Origin: Combretum micranthum
Taxonomy: Eukaryota; Streptophyta; Magnoliopsida; Myrtales; Combretaceae
Reading direction: 5' to 3'
DNA: 64,000 bases
Assembly: GCA_024138025.1 (NCBI GenBank)
Contig: JAMXBD010000013.1
Coordinates: 682,001-746,000 of the forward strand
The notes under the pieces are model-generated. The model was not told where the DNA came from, made no database searches, and saw only the letters and a program-made list of their open reading frames with translations. A program made the translations under genes and the position numbers. Shown one piece after another: positions 1-12,023 of this stretch. Positions within the stretch are counted from its first letter, which is position 1, and each line of letters starts with the position of its first letter.

Positions 1-433
1 CACACATTTTTTTAAACTTTTTTCTAATAAATTGTTTATCAAGAAATAAATATAAATAAAAAAAGTTGATAGTTCTCATAAAAATATCAAATAAATCAAA
101 TATAGATAAAATATAGATGTAAATCAGACATACTTATATATAATTTCGATACAGATACAGATAGAGATACAAATACAAATATAGATGAAAAATAGACCAT
201 CCAAATAGATATATAAAGTTGAGAATTTTTAAGTAGAGATGCGACATATTGTTGATGCTCTATGCTGAATATTCTCATTACTATTAACACACATTAGCAA
301 AAATTCATAAATATATAATTTTCGTTTTATCAAATCAAAACAATATTACTATGGTTTTTTTAAATTTTTTTTATCTTTTTCAAGTTCAGAAAATAGAGAA
401 AATGGCGTTGGTGAACTATCCATGGTTATTTTT
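1..433. other. Left flank outside the duplication, no gene seen
   Basis: AT-rich DNA that does not match the sequence preceding U2 or U3, so it marks the left edge of the tandem duplication. On the minus strand about 30-250 resembles the AT-rich segment at 24060-24220 (TATTTGTAT-, GTATCTATTT- and CTTGA-rich pieces in similar order). This suggests a dispersed repeat family. No convincing coding frame was found. Confidence 0.5.
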
Positions 434-595
434 ACTAGCCGTTCTCTAAATACCTCAGAAACAATCCCGACGTAAAGATCGCTGACTTGGAAACCGTAAC
501 ACATGCTATTTTTGGGTAAAAAGCTACAAGACGATGATTGTGGGAGGCTAAGATGAACGCTGTTGTGATTGTATATGGCAAAGTCCTAAAACTAG

Positions 596-850
596 CTATC
601 GAAGCTCCTTAATGTCATCAAAATACAAATTACACGACACAAGTGGAATGGGGTGGTCTAGAACAACAATTTCGAGCAGTTGGAATTGAAATAGGTCTTC
701 TGGACCTTTGGTCCATGCATCAAGGCCTTTAAATATTGTAGGCCTGTGGTGTGCATTGAAGACACCTTCCTTACCTGGATGGATAGTCATGCAGTTTTCA
801 ATGCCTTCACACAAAAAGACAATGATATAGATGCTACAGAGTGATGACAT
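596..850 (-). other. Open frame of unknown function upstream of NRAMP (U1)
   Basis: An 84-codon open frame in antisense to NRAMP, ending about 150 bp before the NRAMP ATG. I do not recognise the product. The residues look protein-like (the string GLDAWTKGPEDL lies in the middle) and there are no membrane segments. The frame recurs in U2 and U3 as 71 and 89 codons with different ends, because small indels change the edges. It may be an exon fragment of a neighbouring gene. Conservation among three recent duplicates is weak evidence for function. Confidence 0.25.
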
Positions 851-999
851 TATATTATTTTATCATTTGTGCGCAAGGCTAGGGCTATGGTAGCAGTCAT
901 TATAGACTATAACTGGGTAAATAGAAGGAAACACTAGTTGTATGTGTCTATCCATCTGAGCTAATAGTGCAATTGAGAGAATGAAAGAGAGAAGTGAAG

Positions 1000-1706
1000 A
1001 TGGAGCCACAGAGAGGAGGAAGATTGAATGATGGAAACAGTGCGATTAGGATTGTTGCTCGTGGTGATGGGGATGATATGGAAAGTTATAACAATTCGGA
1101 TATCAGCAGCTTGGAGCTGGAAGCTGGAGATACAAACTTAACAACCTTAAGTGTGCCTGATGCTGAACATAGGATTAAGATTGATGATAAACAACATCAC
1201 TGTCCTAGGGTCTCTTCAGACATCATTTTTTATTTTTTAACTCGATCACTTAACAACATTATCATCCATGGTCTTGGTTTAATGATGTTGAGTATTACTT
1301 AGTTAAACACTTGTAATTTTTGCTGGGGGTCTATCTCAGAAACCTGGATGGAGAAAATTCTTGTCATTTTTAGGTCCTGGTTTCCTTATTCCAATGGCAT
1401 ACCCTGATCCTGGAAACAGTAATCTCTCTCTCTCTCATTTTGTTGCTTTTTGATTATTGTTTGGGGAAAATCTCATGACTAATGAACTCAAATTTGTACT
1501 TAATCGTGATCATATTATTAAAATATTTAATGTATGGACTACTTTTATATATAATTTAACGATTAAATAACTCATCGAAGGTTTTTGTTACTGTGCGTGC
1601 AATTATCCTATGTTTTTGTTTCCATCACAAGCCAATTATTTTAGTATTGTGATTTTAGTTTACAGTGGAAACAGATCTTCGAGCGGGAGCTAACCACAGA
1701 TATGAG
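1000..1706 (+). pseudogene. NRAMP metal transporter, exons 1-3 (U1)
   Basis: NRAMP proteins are proton-coupled divalent metal transporters (Fe, Mn, Cd) of cell membranes. Exon 1 opens with ATG at 1000 (MEPQRGG...) and probably ends at 1209. Exon 2 (1340-1418, after CTCAG) encodes [16 protein letters not shown] and the TM1 metal-binding motif DPGN. Exon 3 (1666-1706) encodes ETDLRAGANHRYE. The exon 2/3 phase matches across the intron and both introns have GT/AG ends. Family members usually read SLAYLDPGN where this copy reads PMAYPDPGN, which puts two prolines into TM1. The next exon (LLW... TM2) never follows, because the EPRV lies 170 bp downstream and no later middle exon was found. This copy is in frame through exons 1-3 but lacks most of the transporter, so I call it a pseudogene fragment. 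Confidence 0.85.
1422..1438 (+). repeat. CT microsatellite in NRAMP intron 2
   Basis: A short TCTCTC run directly follows the exon 2 donor. It is also present in U2 (about 29386) and U3 (about 59043). Confidence 0.6.
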
Positions 1707-1870
1707 GTAAACATATAATATAAGAATCACCCACAGCAGCTGAAACAATTTTTTAAGTCATCACACTTCTTCTCAGTAACAATTGTCGATATTCACAGGC
1801 TGCCAACAATTAAAAAAGCGTCTTGAAACCATAATTTTGAAATTTGAACCAATACCTAAATAATCTAGCA

Positions 1871-2700
1871 GGCTCTAATACCAAAATTGAGAATCTTTGT
1901 GCCAAGAGACAATTAAAGCAAAGATGGTTAATCAGTGAAGCAATGTTTTTTTTTAGAAAATAAACCTTATGTCCATGCCATAACTCACAAGGCCACATCA
2001 TCACAAATTCTACCTCAAACAGCCTTATCAAAAGGGTTTTTAGGCCGACTCTTTTGGTATAATTTCTAAATGAACAAAGCTTTTGCTATTAAGTATGATG
2101 CCTTAATCTGTGTACCCATGCTATAAAATCTTATCGCATGATACAAAAGCCTAATAAGGTTTTAAAGTTTGGTTACCTTTATACCTTAAAAGGAAAATTA
2201 GCCGGATATAGTTAAGGGAAACTTACAAAAGCTTTATTGAATACGGTGGGAGGTATGTTATAAGGATACACTTACAGAACTAAAGCACTCAGAAATTTCA
2301 CTCACAAAACACTTAGATACTCTCTAATATTTCTCACCATACCTAATCCTGAACCTGCTCGCCTTTATTGAAAACTTTTGCAGAACTAAAACAGTAAAAA
2401 GTGCTATAGTGACCTACTGCTACATAAAACAATTGCCTATTGCTACAGTTTAAAAAAAAGTGCTACAGTCCTAAAAAAGTTGCAACAATGAACTATGCTA
2501 CAGTGCTGAACAGTAATCCCGTGATTTTTCTTTCGCCTTTTTGATGTCTGATCCTTGTTTCCTTCTGTATTTTTCATGTCCATTTTTTTCCTTTGTCCTA
2601 TTTTCCTTCCGCATTTTCCGTGTTCGTTTTTCTCCTTTTGTCTTTTACCTTTGTACTGTGTCTGTCTTTCTTTATCATTTCATCATTCAATTTTTTTTTT
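1871..2700 (-). repeat. EPRV terminal redundancy, left copy (U1)
   Basis: The intergenic region of the virus, homologous to 22913-23730 at the other end of the insertion. It contains the degenerate primer site (TGGTATTAGAGCC at 1883-1871 on the minus strand), a poly(A) signal at 2238-2233 and a decayed TATA region near 2372. The two ends differ by many substitutions and short indels, more than U1 differs from U2. Confidence 0.85.
2233..2238 (-). terminator. EPRV poly(A) signal AATAAA (left copy)
   Basis: AATAAA in the context TATTCAATAAAGCTTTTG on the minus strand, conserved in all four intergenic copies (2238, 23298, 30200, 52969). It lies downstream of the viral TATA box, as in caulimovirid leaders where the signal is passed once and used at the end of the terminally redundant RNA. 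Confidence 0.6.
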
Positions 2701-4440
2701 AATCCTGGAACCTGTTTGGGTCTCTTGTGCTTCCATTTCTTCATCCATATCCTCCGTATAATTGGGATCATATGGATTGTCTTTTTTATCCTGTTCATCT
2801 TCCCTGTTTAGGCTTTCCTTAAGTGTCATCGAATTTGTCTCATATCTTGGCCAAATTGGTCCTTTTTGCTTTTTGAAGATAAATTTCGTCTTAGTGGTTG
2901 CAGTAAGACAAAATTCTGGATCTTCTAGTATAAACATGTTCGTTTTCAGTAATGTATAGATTCAACTGTTCTTCTAAACTATTGGTGGATTCTAGCCTGT
3001 GGATTTTTTGGATAATTGAAACTTTTCCTCTGATTGAGGAAATTCAAAATTAAGTTTGTGTTGGTTTGGATTCAAATTTTAATCATTCTAGTGGTATTGT
3101 CTTTTTTTTACATAATATTTTACAAGGATATCATGTTCCTCATGTTCCTATTCTATATTTCTTAAGGCTGCCAGAACTTCATGAAATATTTTTGCCATGG
3201 GTTGGATCATAAATTGTGGAAATGTGCCCACAATTTCTGTAATAAGCCATAATCAAGAAGGGTAGCCAATGTATATTCCTGGTTTCCAATCTTGAATTCC
3301 TTAAAATAGCTGAGACCTATAGTCTGTATATATATTGTAACGTACATGTTTTGGGCAATAATATTTATCCTAATAATGATTATTTATTTCAACGTGTGAA
3401 TCTTTTCCCAAACAGGAGTAACATGGAGGGTTTGGAAAAGTTTTTACCCCTACCATAGTTCCAATTCTAACTCCATCAAAACACATGTGTTCTTCTTGTA
3501 TTATCTTTTGGAGCAATATAAAAAGCCTTAAAAACACTTTGCATATCCTTTTATCAACCATTTTGGAAGAGATTGGAGTTTTGAAATAGATTCATTTCTC
3601 TTAAAGAAAATGAATGCAGTTGTATTTTCGTATTCTTCTTGAGGTGTTTTTCCTATTTTCCTCTTTTGGAATGTAGATGTTCCATGCAATCCTTACTGTG
3701 CTCCTTAATGCTTTCAATACTTCTCTTTTTATTTGGGGTTTCTGTGATTTTTAGAGAAGATATTTTCTTTTCTGTTCTTCTTTTAAAGAGTTCAAATTGT
3801 ATACCTTTATGTGTCATTGACATACCCTGTGGTACTTTTAATACTCTTGAAATTATCAAGAGCGGGATCCACATAAATTTCCTGGTTTCCTTATAATTTG
3901 CTTGACCCAATTTGTTGCAGTTTCAAGATCATAGAATCCTCTCCATGAAGGATTCGGGTAATCTGTTATTTGGGTCTGAATGTCATTCCAGTAGCAAAAA
4001 ACTCTTATCAAATATCTCTTTGCAACTCCACACATTTGATATTTTCTTTTAATTTGCCTCTTATGTCCTTGTGTTCTGTGATGATTTATCATCCTGTAGC
4101 TTTTTATGTAGCAAGTTTCTTATGTTCCTTTGATACCTTGTGTTTCAATCTCATTAAAATATCTAGCCAGAGCACAACAAATTATATATTTAAACTTGTC
4201 TTAATAGTTAGGGACCATACACTGTCTATGAGAGCCATATGTGTTTCTCCCTAACATTAATTGGGTATGGTACTTGAAACTTCCTTGGGAACTTGTTGGT
4301 ATTATAGTTAGGGCTATATCACAATCATAACATATGGTTCTTCTGTAACTTAATAACATTGTTCCACAAAGCTACTTGCTTGTGAACTGAGAAGATTGGC
4401 CTCTTTTGTGGCCTAAACCCCTTGGTCTTTAAAATTCCAG
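2701..4440 (-). pseudogene. EPRV ORF4-like, viroplasmin-like region (U1)
   Basis: A broken reading region of about 1.7 kb lies downstream of RNase H. Caulimovirids such as tungroviruses and caulimoviruses carry a separate ORF there. In U2 it starts at an ATG preceded by a splice-acceptor-like TTTTCTTTTCAG. In U1 that ATG has become CAG. At about 4035-3915 the minus strand encodes CYWNDIQTQI followed by WRGFYDLETA. The spacing of W, Q, F and the EA-like pair resembles the viroplasmin fold of caulimoviral transactivators. That match is my reading of a pattern, not a search. The C-terminal end (2937-2683) is acidic and then lysine-rich. Several stops and frameshifts break the frame. The N-terminal part (GDIALTIIPTSS in U2) is unrecognised. 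Confidence 0.5.
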
Positions 4441-6451
4441 TTTTCTGAAAGGAAAATTATTAATATTAGTAAGCGAGATAACTCATCTACTGCAGTATTA
4501 TGTTTTTCCTTTATATGTTCAAATTCTACCGTAACCTTTATTTATTATTACATCTTTAAGCTTTAACCATTTTCTCCTACTCATTTTATTACTCCCTGTG
4601 TTCTTATGAAATTTAACTATAGCTTCACAGTTTGTTCTAACTGACATCTCTTTTTTATTTATCAGAAATAATCTAAAATTATCTTAACAATTTACAACTA
4701 CCATTATTTCCCTATCTATACTTGGTAAATTTTTTTCCTTGAACTTTCCACTTCTATACCTGCAAATTTCTTCAGTTTTTCTTTTAGTATATTTATGGAG
4801 TTTCCTTAATAAAATTCCTCTCCATCCTAGATCACATCCATCACTTTCAACAATCAAGAAATCTGTGTTTAAGGGTAATCTCAATCTTGGTAACCTTTTG
4901 ACGTGTTCCTTTATTTTCCTTATTTGTTTTGTCTTCTTGGGACAAACTTTAAAAACCTAAAATTTTAGTATAAAAGGGTCTTACTAAAGAATTCAAATCC
5001 TTTATGATAGGTATTGCATAATTTAGTAAACCCAAAAATGTTTGTAATTGCTTTTTGTTCATTTGTTCAGGAAATTCTATCACCTTTTTGACTATGTGTT
5101 CCTATAACTTGATTTTTCTTTCTCCTATTTCTACTCCCATTTCTACTCCTAAAAATTCAATATTACTTTTGAAAAACTGTGCCTTTTTTGTGCTTATTAC
5201 TATTCCCTGTCTTTGAAATTCTAAAAGCACCATCTTTAAATGCCCTTTGTGTTCATGTTTGCTTTTGGAAAAAACAAGAACATCATTCACATAAATTGCA
5301 GTGAAATCCTTTAGATTTTGAAAAGCTATATCCATTTTCCTTTGAAAAATTGAAGGTGCATTTTTTAATCCGAATGGGATAACTTTCCATTGAAAATATC
5401 CTTGTGGACGGGTAAAAGCAATCTATGGTTGTGACACTTCATCCATCTTTACCTGCCAAAATCCCGACTTACAATCAAATTTATTGAATATGTAACAATT
5501 TTGTATTTTGTTAACTCATTCAGTTTTGTTTGGAAGATTGTAAGAATCATCCCTTGTGTTATCATTCAATTTCCTATAATCTATTACCATTCTTGATTTT
5601 CCTCTTGCTATTTCACTCCTTTTCTGATAATGAATGCAAGACTTTTGTATTGGTTGTTTGATCTTTTTATGACTCCTAACTCCAACAATTCCTTTATGTG
5701 CATTTCAAAATCTTCTCTATCTAAATTATCACACTCTATTGCCTTAGAATAAATTCTTAAGCTAGGGTTTATTATATCTAATTTACATACTATCTTATTT
5801 CTTTCCCAAAACCTTATTGGGTTTTCTTCCAAAAATTTCTTATTTCTACAGGCTATTAATGATTTGATCAAGATCTAGGTAACTGTTTCTAAACATGAAT
5901 TTTCTAAAATCCTGTATACCTTTTCCCATTTTACCATTTTTCCTTTATTTATTTTTATTTCCTTCCATTCAATTTCTTCTTCTAAGAATTCCTTTAATTC
6001 TTCAGATTCCTTTGAATTTTCCTCTATCCCTTGTTTAACATTTTCCTTTTCTTGACATTCTCCTAACCTTTGAAATTCGTAATCTTTTTCATTACGCCTT
6101 TGCAATAGTCTAATGTTTGGCTCTATATTTTCTAAATAATTTTGATATATTATAACTGGATATCCTAAAATATTTAGTATATCTAGTGATCAAGATACCA
6201 TGGTGATTACTCAAAAGAAAATCTAGTCCTATTATACATCTAATTTTTGAACTACCAAAATTTTATAATTGTATCATTCCACTACGCATAGGTACAATCC
6301 ATTCTTCTCCTGTGAAAAAACTTACTTTATGTTTCTTTATATACCTACATTCCTTTGTTTTATTTCCATGAATATCTGAACTAATTCTACACATATTCAT
6401 TTGTTCTACATCATCTATAGGTGCTATCCTTTCATCTATCATGTTTCCAGT
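4441..6451 (-). pseudogene. EPRV ORF3 3' part: protease C-half, RT, RNase H (U1)
   Basis: Reading from 6451 down: the second half of the aspartic protease (IIGLDFLLSNHHG near 6230-6190), an acidic Glu/Lys-rich linker (6105-5880), then reverse transcriptase. The RT has FIIRK and MVIDYRKLN (frameshifted in U1), FGLKNAPSIFQRKM (about 5370-5330) and the catalytic box at 5293-5282. That box reads YVND where active enzymes have Y(V/I)DD. RNase H follows with VESDG near 4850, SIDREI near 4710 and a terminal GKHNTAVDELSR near 4505. The gene would copy pregenomic RNA into DNA in virus-like particles. It is cut from its N-terminal half by the LARD and broken by stops and frameshifts, so it is a relic. 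Confidence 0.85.
6447..6451. repeat. LARD target-site duplication, left (CCAGT)
   Basis: CCAGT directly precedes the 5' LTR and recurs at 19386-19390. The intact empty site TTTCCAGTACTATC is seen in U2 at 34424-34437. Confidence 0.95.
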
Positions 6452-9400
6452 TGTAATCCCCCAAATTTTACGTAATCTAATTTTAACAAATACTAAAAAT
6501 GTAATATAGAATTATATTGAATAATTGAAACAAGTAGTAAAAATCACTCCAAATTTTTTTTATTTAAAAATATTAAAGTGTGAATGAATTTGATTATAGT
6601 TAGAAAGATTAAACCGTTACCAATAAAATATTTCGAAATACAAAACTGTAATTTTTATGATCTCAAATAATTTATAAAACGACGATAAGGCAATCATTAA
6701 TATAAAGTTACTGAATTCTTTATCCTTAAGATCAAAACTTAGAAAATAAATCCTACGCTTGTTAAATAATGAAATAATAGTGTTCAAGCTATCAATTAAC
6801 AATATTGAGTAGCCCTATAAAAATAGGTTGCTAATAACAAATTAGTATAAATAGATTCTATACAATAAAATATAATATTAGTAAAATAGATCAATATCTA
6901 AGGATCTAGATCTTAAATAAATATTTAAATTATACTAATATTCCAATTAAAAGACTTAGAGATTTTGAAATTAAAATCCTGAGTTGCCAATGTAACATTT
7001 AATAATTTTCATAACTAGCAAATGAACAAATTGGAAAATGTGAAACTAATACCAAAATATATGATTCAACAAAAATCTTAGAATAGATCTATGAATTGTA
7101 ATAAACTCATTTGTAGCTTGAAAGACCCAAATACAAATTTCCTTAACCTTAATAGATACCTAAAATGAGATTTCGTATCTTGAACTGATAATTCAGGATA
7201 TAATTAGAAGTATCTCTAAGTTTCAAACCGATAAGATAGTTTAATAACAAAACTTATTAGTAAAAACAATAATCCAAAGATGGATTACTATGATTACAAA
7301 TACACGGTAGATACTAATTCAAATCACTAATTACCAATCTAGATATAGAATAAAAAAATTCAAACCCACTGTTATACTTGTTAGAACATTCTAAATTTAT
7401 TAATACTTAGTTCCTAAATTAATTTATTGAAATTGAAAAACATAATTGTGTACGTTAAAAATATTAAAAATGATTTATTGTGAAAACTCAAAACTAAAAA
7501 TTTGTATGGATAAACAACTTAAAGTTTCGTAGTAATTTAGGAAAATTCTATTTCAATAAAACTCATTCGTAACGATTATAGATATATATTTATAAAATAG
7601 TATTGGTTAAATTATTTTAGTTAATTATTAATTAAACAATAATAATAATAATAATAATAAATGATGAAAACAACGACAATTGGAAATCAAAGGAGAAAAT
7701 TCACGATTGAAAACAGAGCATCACGGAACAGAGGAATCTTCACCTTGGTAGAAACAGAGCTGCTGCTGCAGCGCAAAAACCAACTCGCAGTTAATTAGGA
7801 GAATTCTCGGTTGAGGATGCTGTCGTGGAGTGGAGGATATAGTACATTAATCCACGCTGGAAGAAGTTGAGGCCCGCTGTAGCTCTTTTCTCCACGAACA
7901 GCAGCAAGATTAGCGGCAATTTGAAGTTCCAGCTGCAGTCCACAGTCTTCACGTTGGAATTCCACGAGCAAAGGACAACAAGCCGCAAATTTCTTCATGC
8001 TGGAACAGAGGAGAATACAGTACAAATTGGAAAAATTTCAGCTGCATTCCACGTTGATTTCCGTCCAGCAAAAGTGTGTAATTCAAACACATATATTCCA
8101 CTTGAAAATGACATTTAACTTAATCAAGACACTCCATATGTGAACAACATTAAATGCCATGAAATCCAGCTCAAACAAGTGAAGAAAAAAACTCCAAATG
8201 GCCTTGAAATTTCCGATGACAGCAAGCTGCAGCAGAGAAGAAATTACACAAAACAACAGCAGCACACACACCACTTCAGATCCGATTTTGACAAAATTAT
8301 AGGCCTTGCTTGAGTTGTTTTTTTTTTACTAAATAATAACCAATTAAAAGCCTTTATATGGACACTTCAAGCACCAAATATTAATTAGAAACCAAGTGAA
8401 GAAATCTGTCCAAAAAGGTCAAGAAAAACTGCAGCAGAAAAATTTGATTTTTGGCCTCTGTTTTTACACGATTTTTGACCCGATTTTTGTGCAACTTAAG
8501 CCCCTATTTTACACACATAAACAACCTTAATTAACTACCAAACAAACACAATTAATGCCCTCAAAAAGCAACCACAAATCTGTCAAAATAAATTCAAAAA
8601 TCGTCATCCAAAACAGTCAAAATCGTATCTAAAAATCCCAGCTGCAATTTGCAAGTTTTTCAAGCCCAAAACACACTCTTTATCTTCCTAAACTTAGCCT
8701 AACCTTAGCACATATATATAGCCTTAAGTTAGACACAAAAGTAGCTCAAAATCTCTCCAAAAACAAGTTGAAATTGTGGGTAGAAAAGGAGTTGCGACCA
8801 GCCATCTTCACCTTACATATTCATCCATCTACATAACCTTTGAAGAGTTCTAAGGCAAATGTAAACCTTACCCTACTTCATATATCCTATCCAAGCATCA
8901 ACCACATCCAAAAACATCAATCCCCTCTTTCAAACAACATCAAAGACCAAGTCAAATAGCCTTGGTTTACCATAGATCCAAAGTTGGAATTTAAGTTCAA
9001 CAAGGTAAGAAAATAGAATGAATAGACATGCTAGTTAACTAGATTAATTTTCCTTAGTTACCCATCTTCTTAACTTCCTCTTTAGATCATTATTTTATCA
9101 AGGAGGAGGAGTCAAACCCCATCTATGATCCAAACAAGGTAAGAATTATATCAATTTCAAATATTCATTATGTTTGCTCTTTAGAAATTTGTCTTAAATG
9201 TTATCAAAATTAAGCTAACAGTATATTGATGATATTTAGACTATTTAGTATATAAATACAACAACTTGAAGATTTTTAAGTGTAGAAATTCAAGTCTTAG
9301 AAAGGAAAAACCAAAACCATACTTCAATTACAACAAACTAAACTGAACTTGAAATAACTCATGTAGACCGTTGGAAAGAACGAATAAACTGTATTTATGT

Positions 9401-12007
9401 GTCTGTTATAAGACAAAAACGACCCCACCAATGGAAAGAACACGAAAAATCCTATGAAATCGACTATTTATTTGCTAAAAACGGATAAGAAACGAATTAG
9501 ATATTACGAAAACAAAAATGGAATTTCTGCTGCCAGATCTACACGAACAGAGCGGACTGTTCTTGCTTGCACTTTTCGTTCCCTTAATGACTTTGTTTGA
9601 TAAAACTAAGACCATTAATGGATTGTACTTAGAAAAACTATGAAAACGACTATTTATTCATCAAAAACGGATTAGAAATGAATTAGATATGATCAAAACA
9701 AGTTTTGACTACAATTGCTAGGATTCACTTGAAATCTATGCATGTGTTTCATAAATTTTAAAAATTATACAAGTCTATTTTTGAAAATAATTCCATTATT
9801 ATAAAGTACTCTTCGAGTACTACCAAATCGACTATTGATACAATGAAATCGGATTTAAAACGAATAAGAAATCACAAATAGAAATTTACTCAGTTTCACT
9901 TTTAAACCTATATCAATGTTACAGGTATTTTTATTAATATAGTTATGATTAGTACTATTATTATTACTACTGTTTATAATATTCCGTATTATTGATATTT
10001 TCATCACAAGTCATTAGGATTATTTATACTGTTATTTTACATTAAGGTTACTATATTTACGTTATCAATAATTATATTGTTATTTTACCACTACTACTAT
10101 TATTTATTAATAGTATGAAAATAGTTGCTACTATTATACTTGTATTTATTACTAATATTGATATTGACTTTTCAAAACTAATATTACTGATAATTTTATG
10201 TTATTAAACTTAGTTGTTTGTAGTGGAAATAAAATTTAAGTATAATAAAAAGTTGATATATCTAAACTCGATAGACATACGATTTTATAATTTGGAAGGT
10301 ATAGACACTAGGACACACCCTTAAATAAATAAAGATACTAATTTAAGAGACAGATAAGGTTGACAGGCAAAGAATTAATAAATAAATAAAACTCTCTTAC
10401 TAGTAGGACTTAAAGAAAGACAAACTCCTTAATTAATAATATAAATATCAAGAGAAACAAAATACAAACAAATATTCTTTACTATAGAAATTAAAACCAT
10501 AATAAAAACTGTATCAAATACCGATACAGAATAACTAAGCATCTATAAGGATTCAATTGAACTATTTAACGATACAATGATTAATATGACGGATTTAGTT
10601 TAATATTCGACGATAGAGATCAACACCTTTAAATTATAGGAAGACTTCTCTTACAGAAATAATCCAATAATAAATCTCTGTTATTTCCTTTCATAGGAAA
10701 ATAGATCAATTCCGGACTGCCAGTAACTTAGCGAGGACCACAGGTGAGGGAATTCTGATGATCTACTATTTGCTTGTGATTGCTACTGCTTGTTGTTATG
10801 CTGATTGTATTGCTTGTATGGAATGACTGATTGATATGAGTGTTATCATCCGCATGATCACCTGCATAAATGGTTAAAGATAATTATTCGACTAAACTAA
10901 TTGGATATACTCGTCGCATGTGCTTGATCCCCTTGTAGGAAATGTCCCAATTTTAAAAACAAAAGTATTTTGAAATGTATTTTAAAGAAATCCGACTTGG
11001 AATATTCCAGGTTATTTTTATATCCTTCGGAAAGGAAGAATTTATACTAAAAGAGTTTATGAGATGAACATGGACATTTCCGATTGTTGTGACAGTGGAT
11101 GTGGCCTGAATTTGGGTCCACTGGTCACTTGGCGATAGATGTTACCTGAATTTGGGTCTATCCGCCGGATTCACCTTTATAGGTGATGGTTCTTTTTGGC
11201 AGTAGATGTTACCCGTGTTGGGGTCTACTTGTGCGATTCACCATAGATTGGTGATGGATTGTAAGAATGACCATTAAATTGGCATTATATATATTTAAAT
11301 ATGAACCAGCGTAAATCACGTGAACACGTTGGGGAATTTGTTGTTACCAATGGCGGTTAAGCATTGGTGAGTCTGGATGGACGAAACCACCAGGCAGCCA
11401 CGTACTTAAGGCGAGGTGTCCCATGCGGGTAAGTATGGGAGACAACTGAAGTGTAGACAGGTAAATCTACATCGTCTATGTTCCGGACCCCCATAGATGT
11501 GTTGCTTGCATTCATTAATGCATTCATATTGCGTATAGATAGATTTGCATGAGTGTATAATTAATGTTTGATAACTTGCGTGACCGGTAGTAGTGAGGAA
11601 AACTCACTGAGCCCGTGGTTCGCTCACCCCCCTACATTTTTGTGCAGGAAATTACTAGCTGGGATTGGCTAGGAATGTGTGAAGAGACTTCTCCAACAAA
11701 CTTTATTGAAGATAGAGATATAAATAAACTTAAATGTAAACTAAATGAATATTGAATTTTGTATGTTGTAGTTTTTAGAAAACCCAATTTCACTATTTGG
11801 TGGGGATACCGATTCTCTGCGATCTTGGTGGAAATTAGATTCCATAGTGAAATAATGTAATATATTATATCATCGTATGAAAAATATTTTATAAATAAAT
11901 AGAGTCTTGTATACTCTGACATACAAGACGGCTCTCATGTTACGGGTGCACACGTGATATGATAGCTTTAGATAAATCCTGTTAGGCCCCCAATTAGAGT
12001 CGTGACA
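6452..12007 (+). repeat. LARD 5' LTR
   Basis: 5556 bp, TG...CA ends, nearly identical to 13819-19385. Differences seen by eye are mostly one- or two-base indels with few substitutions (for example ATATTAAA against ATACTAAA early in the LTR). It contains an (AAT)n run near 7639-7662, GC-richer stretches around 7680-8300, and a likely core promoter at 8711-8722. No coding frame of substance was found. Confidence 0.93.
8711..8722 (+). promoter_or_regulatory. Probable LARD TATA box (5' LTR)
   Basis: CATATATATAGCC followed by TTAAGTTAGACACA. The Tekay LTR in U2 has TATATAAGCC then TAAGTTAGACACAC at the equivalent place (minus strand, about 38200-38178). Conservation between the two elements supports a TATA box with a transcription start just downstream. 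Confidence 0.55.
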
Positions 12008-12011
12008 GAAG

Positions 12012-12023
12012 TGGTATCAGAGC
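12012..12023 (+). promoter_or_regulatory. LARD primer-binding site (tRNA-iMet)
   Basis: TGGTATCAGAGC starts 5 bp after the CA end of the 5' LTR. It is complementary to the 3' end of plant initiator tRNA-Met and fixes the element's orientation as plus. Confidence 0.93.

Noticed and set aside
1871..1883. TGGTATTAGAGCC taken as the primer site of an LTR element
   Set aside because: No LTR is adjacent. Its homologue at 22925 and the promoter/poly(A) order place it in a caulimovirid genome.
2555..2811. Hydrophobic plus-strand frames (Phe/Ser/Leu-rich) at 2555-2811 and 30506-30778
   Set aside because: Antisense shadows of the viral Lys/Glu-rich tail; T-rich codons give an artificial membrane-like peptide.
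7639..7662. AAT trinucleotide run as a CRISPR-like or satellite array
   Set aside because: A simple microsatellite inside the LARD LTR, shorter and interrupted in the other LTR.
6452..12007. Genes in the 5.5-kb LARD LTR (frames at 7791-8274 and the 3' copy at 15092-15632)
   Set aside because: Frames change between the two LTRs through small indels and show no family features.
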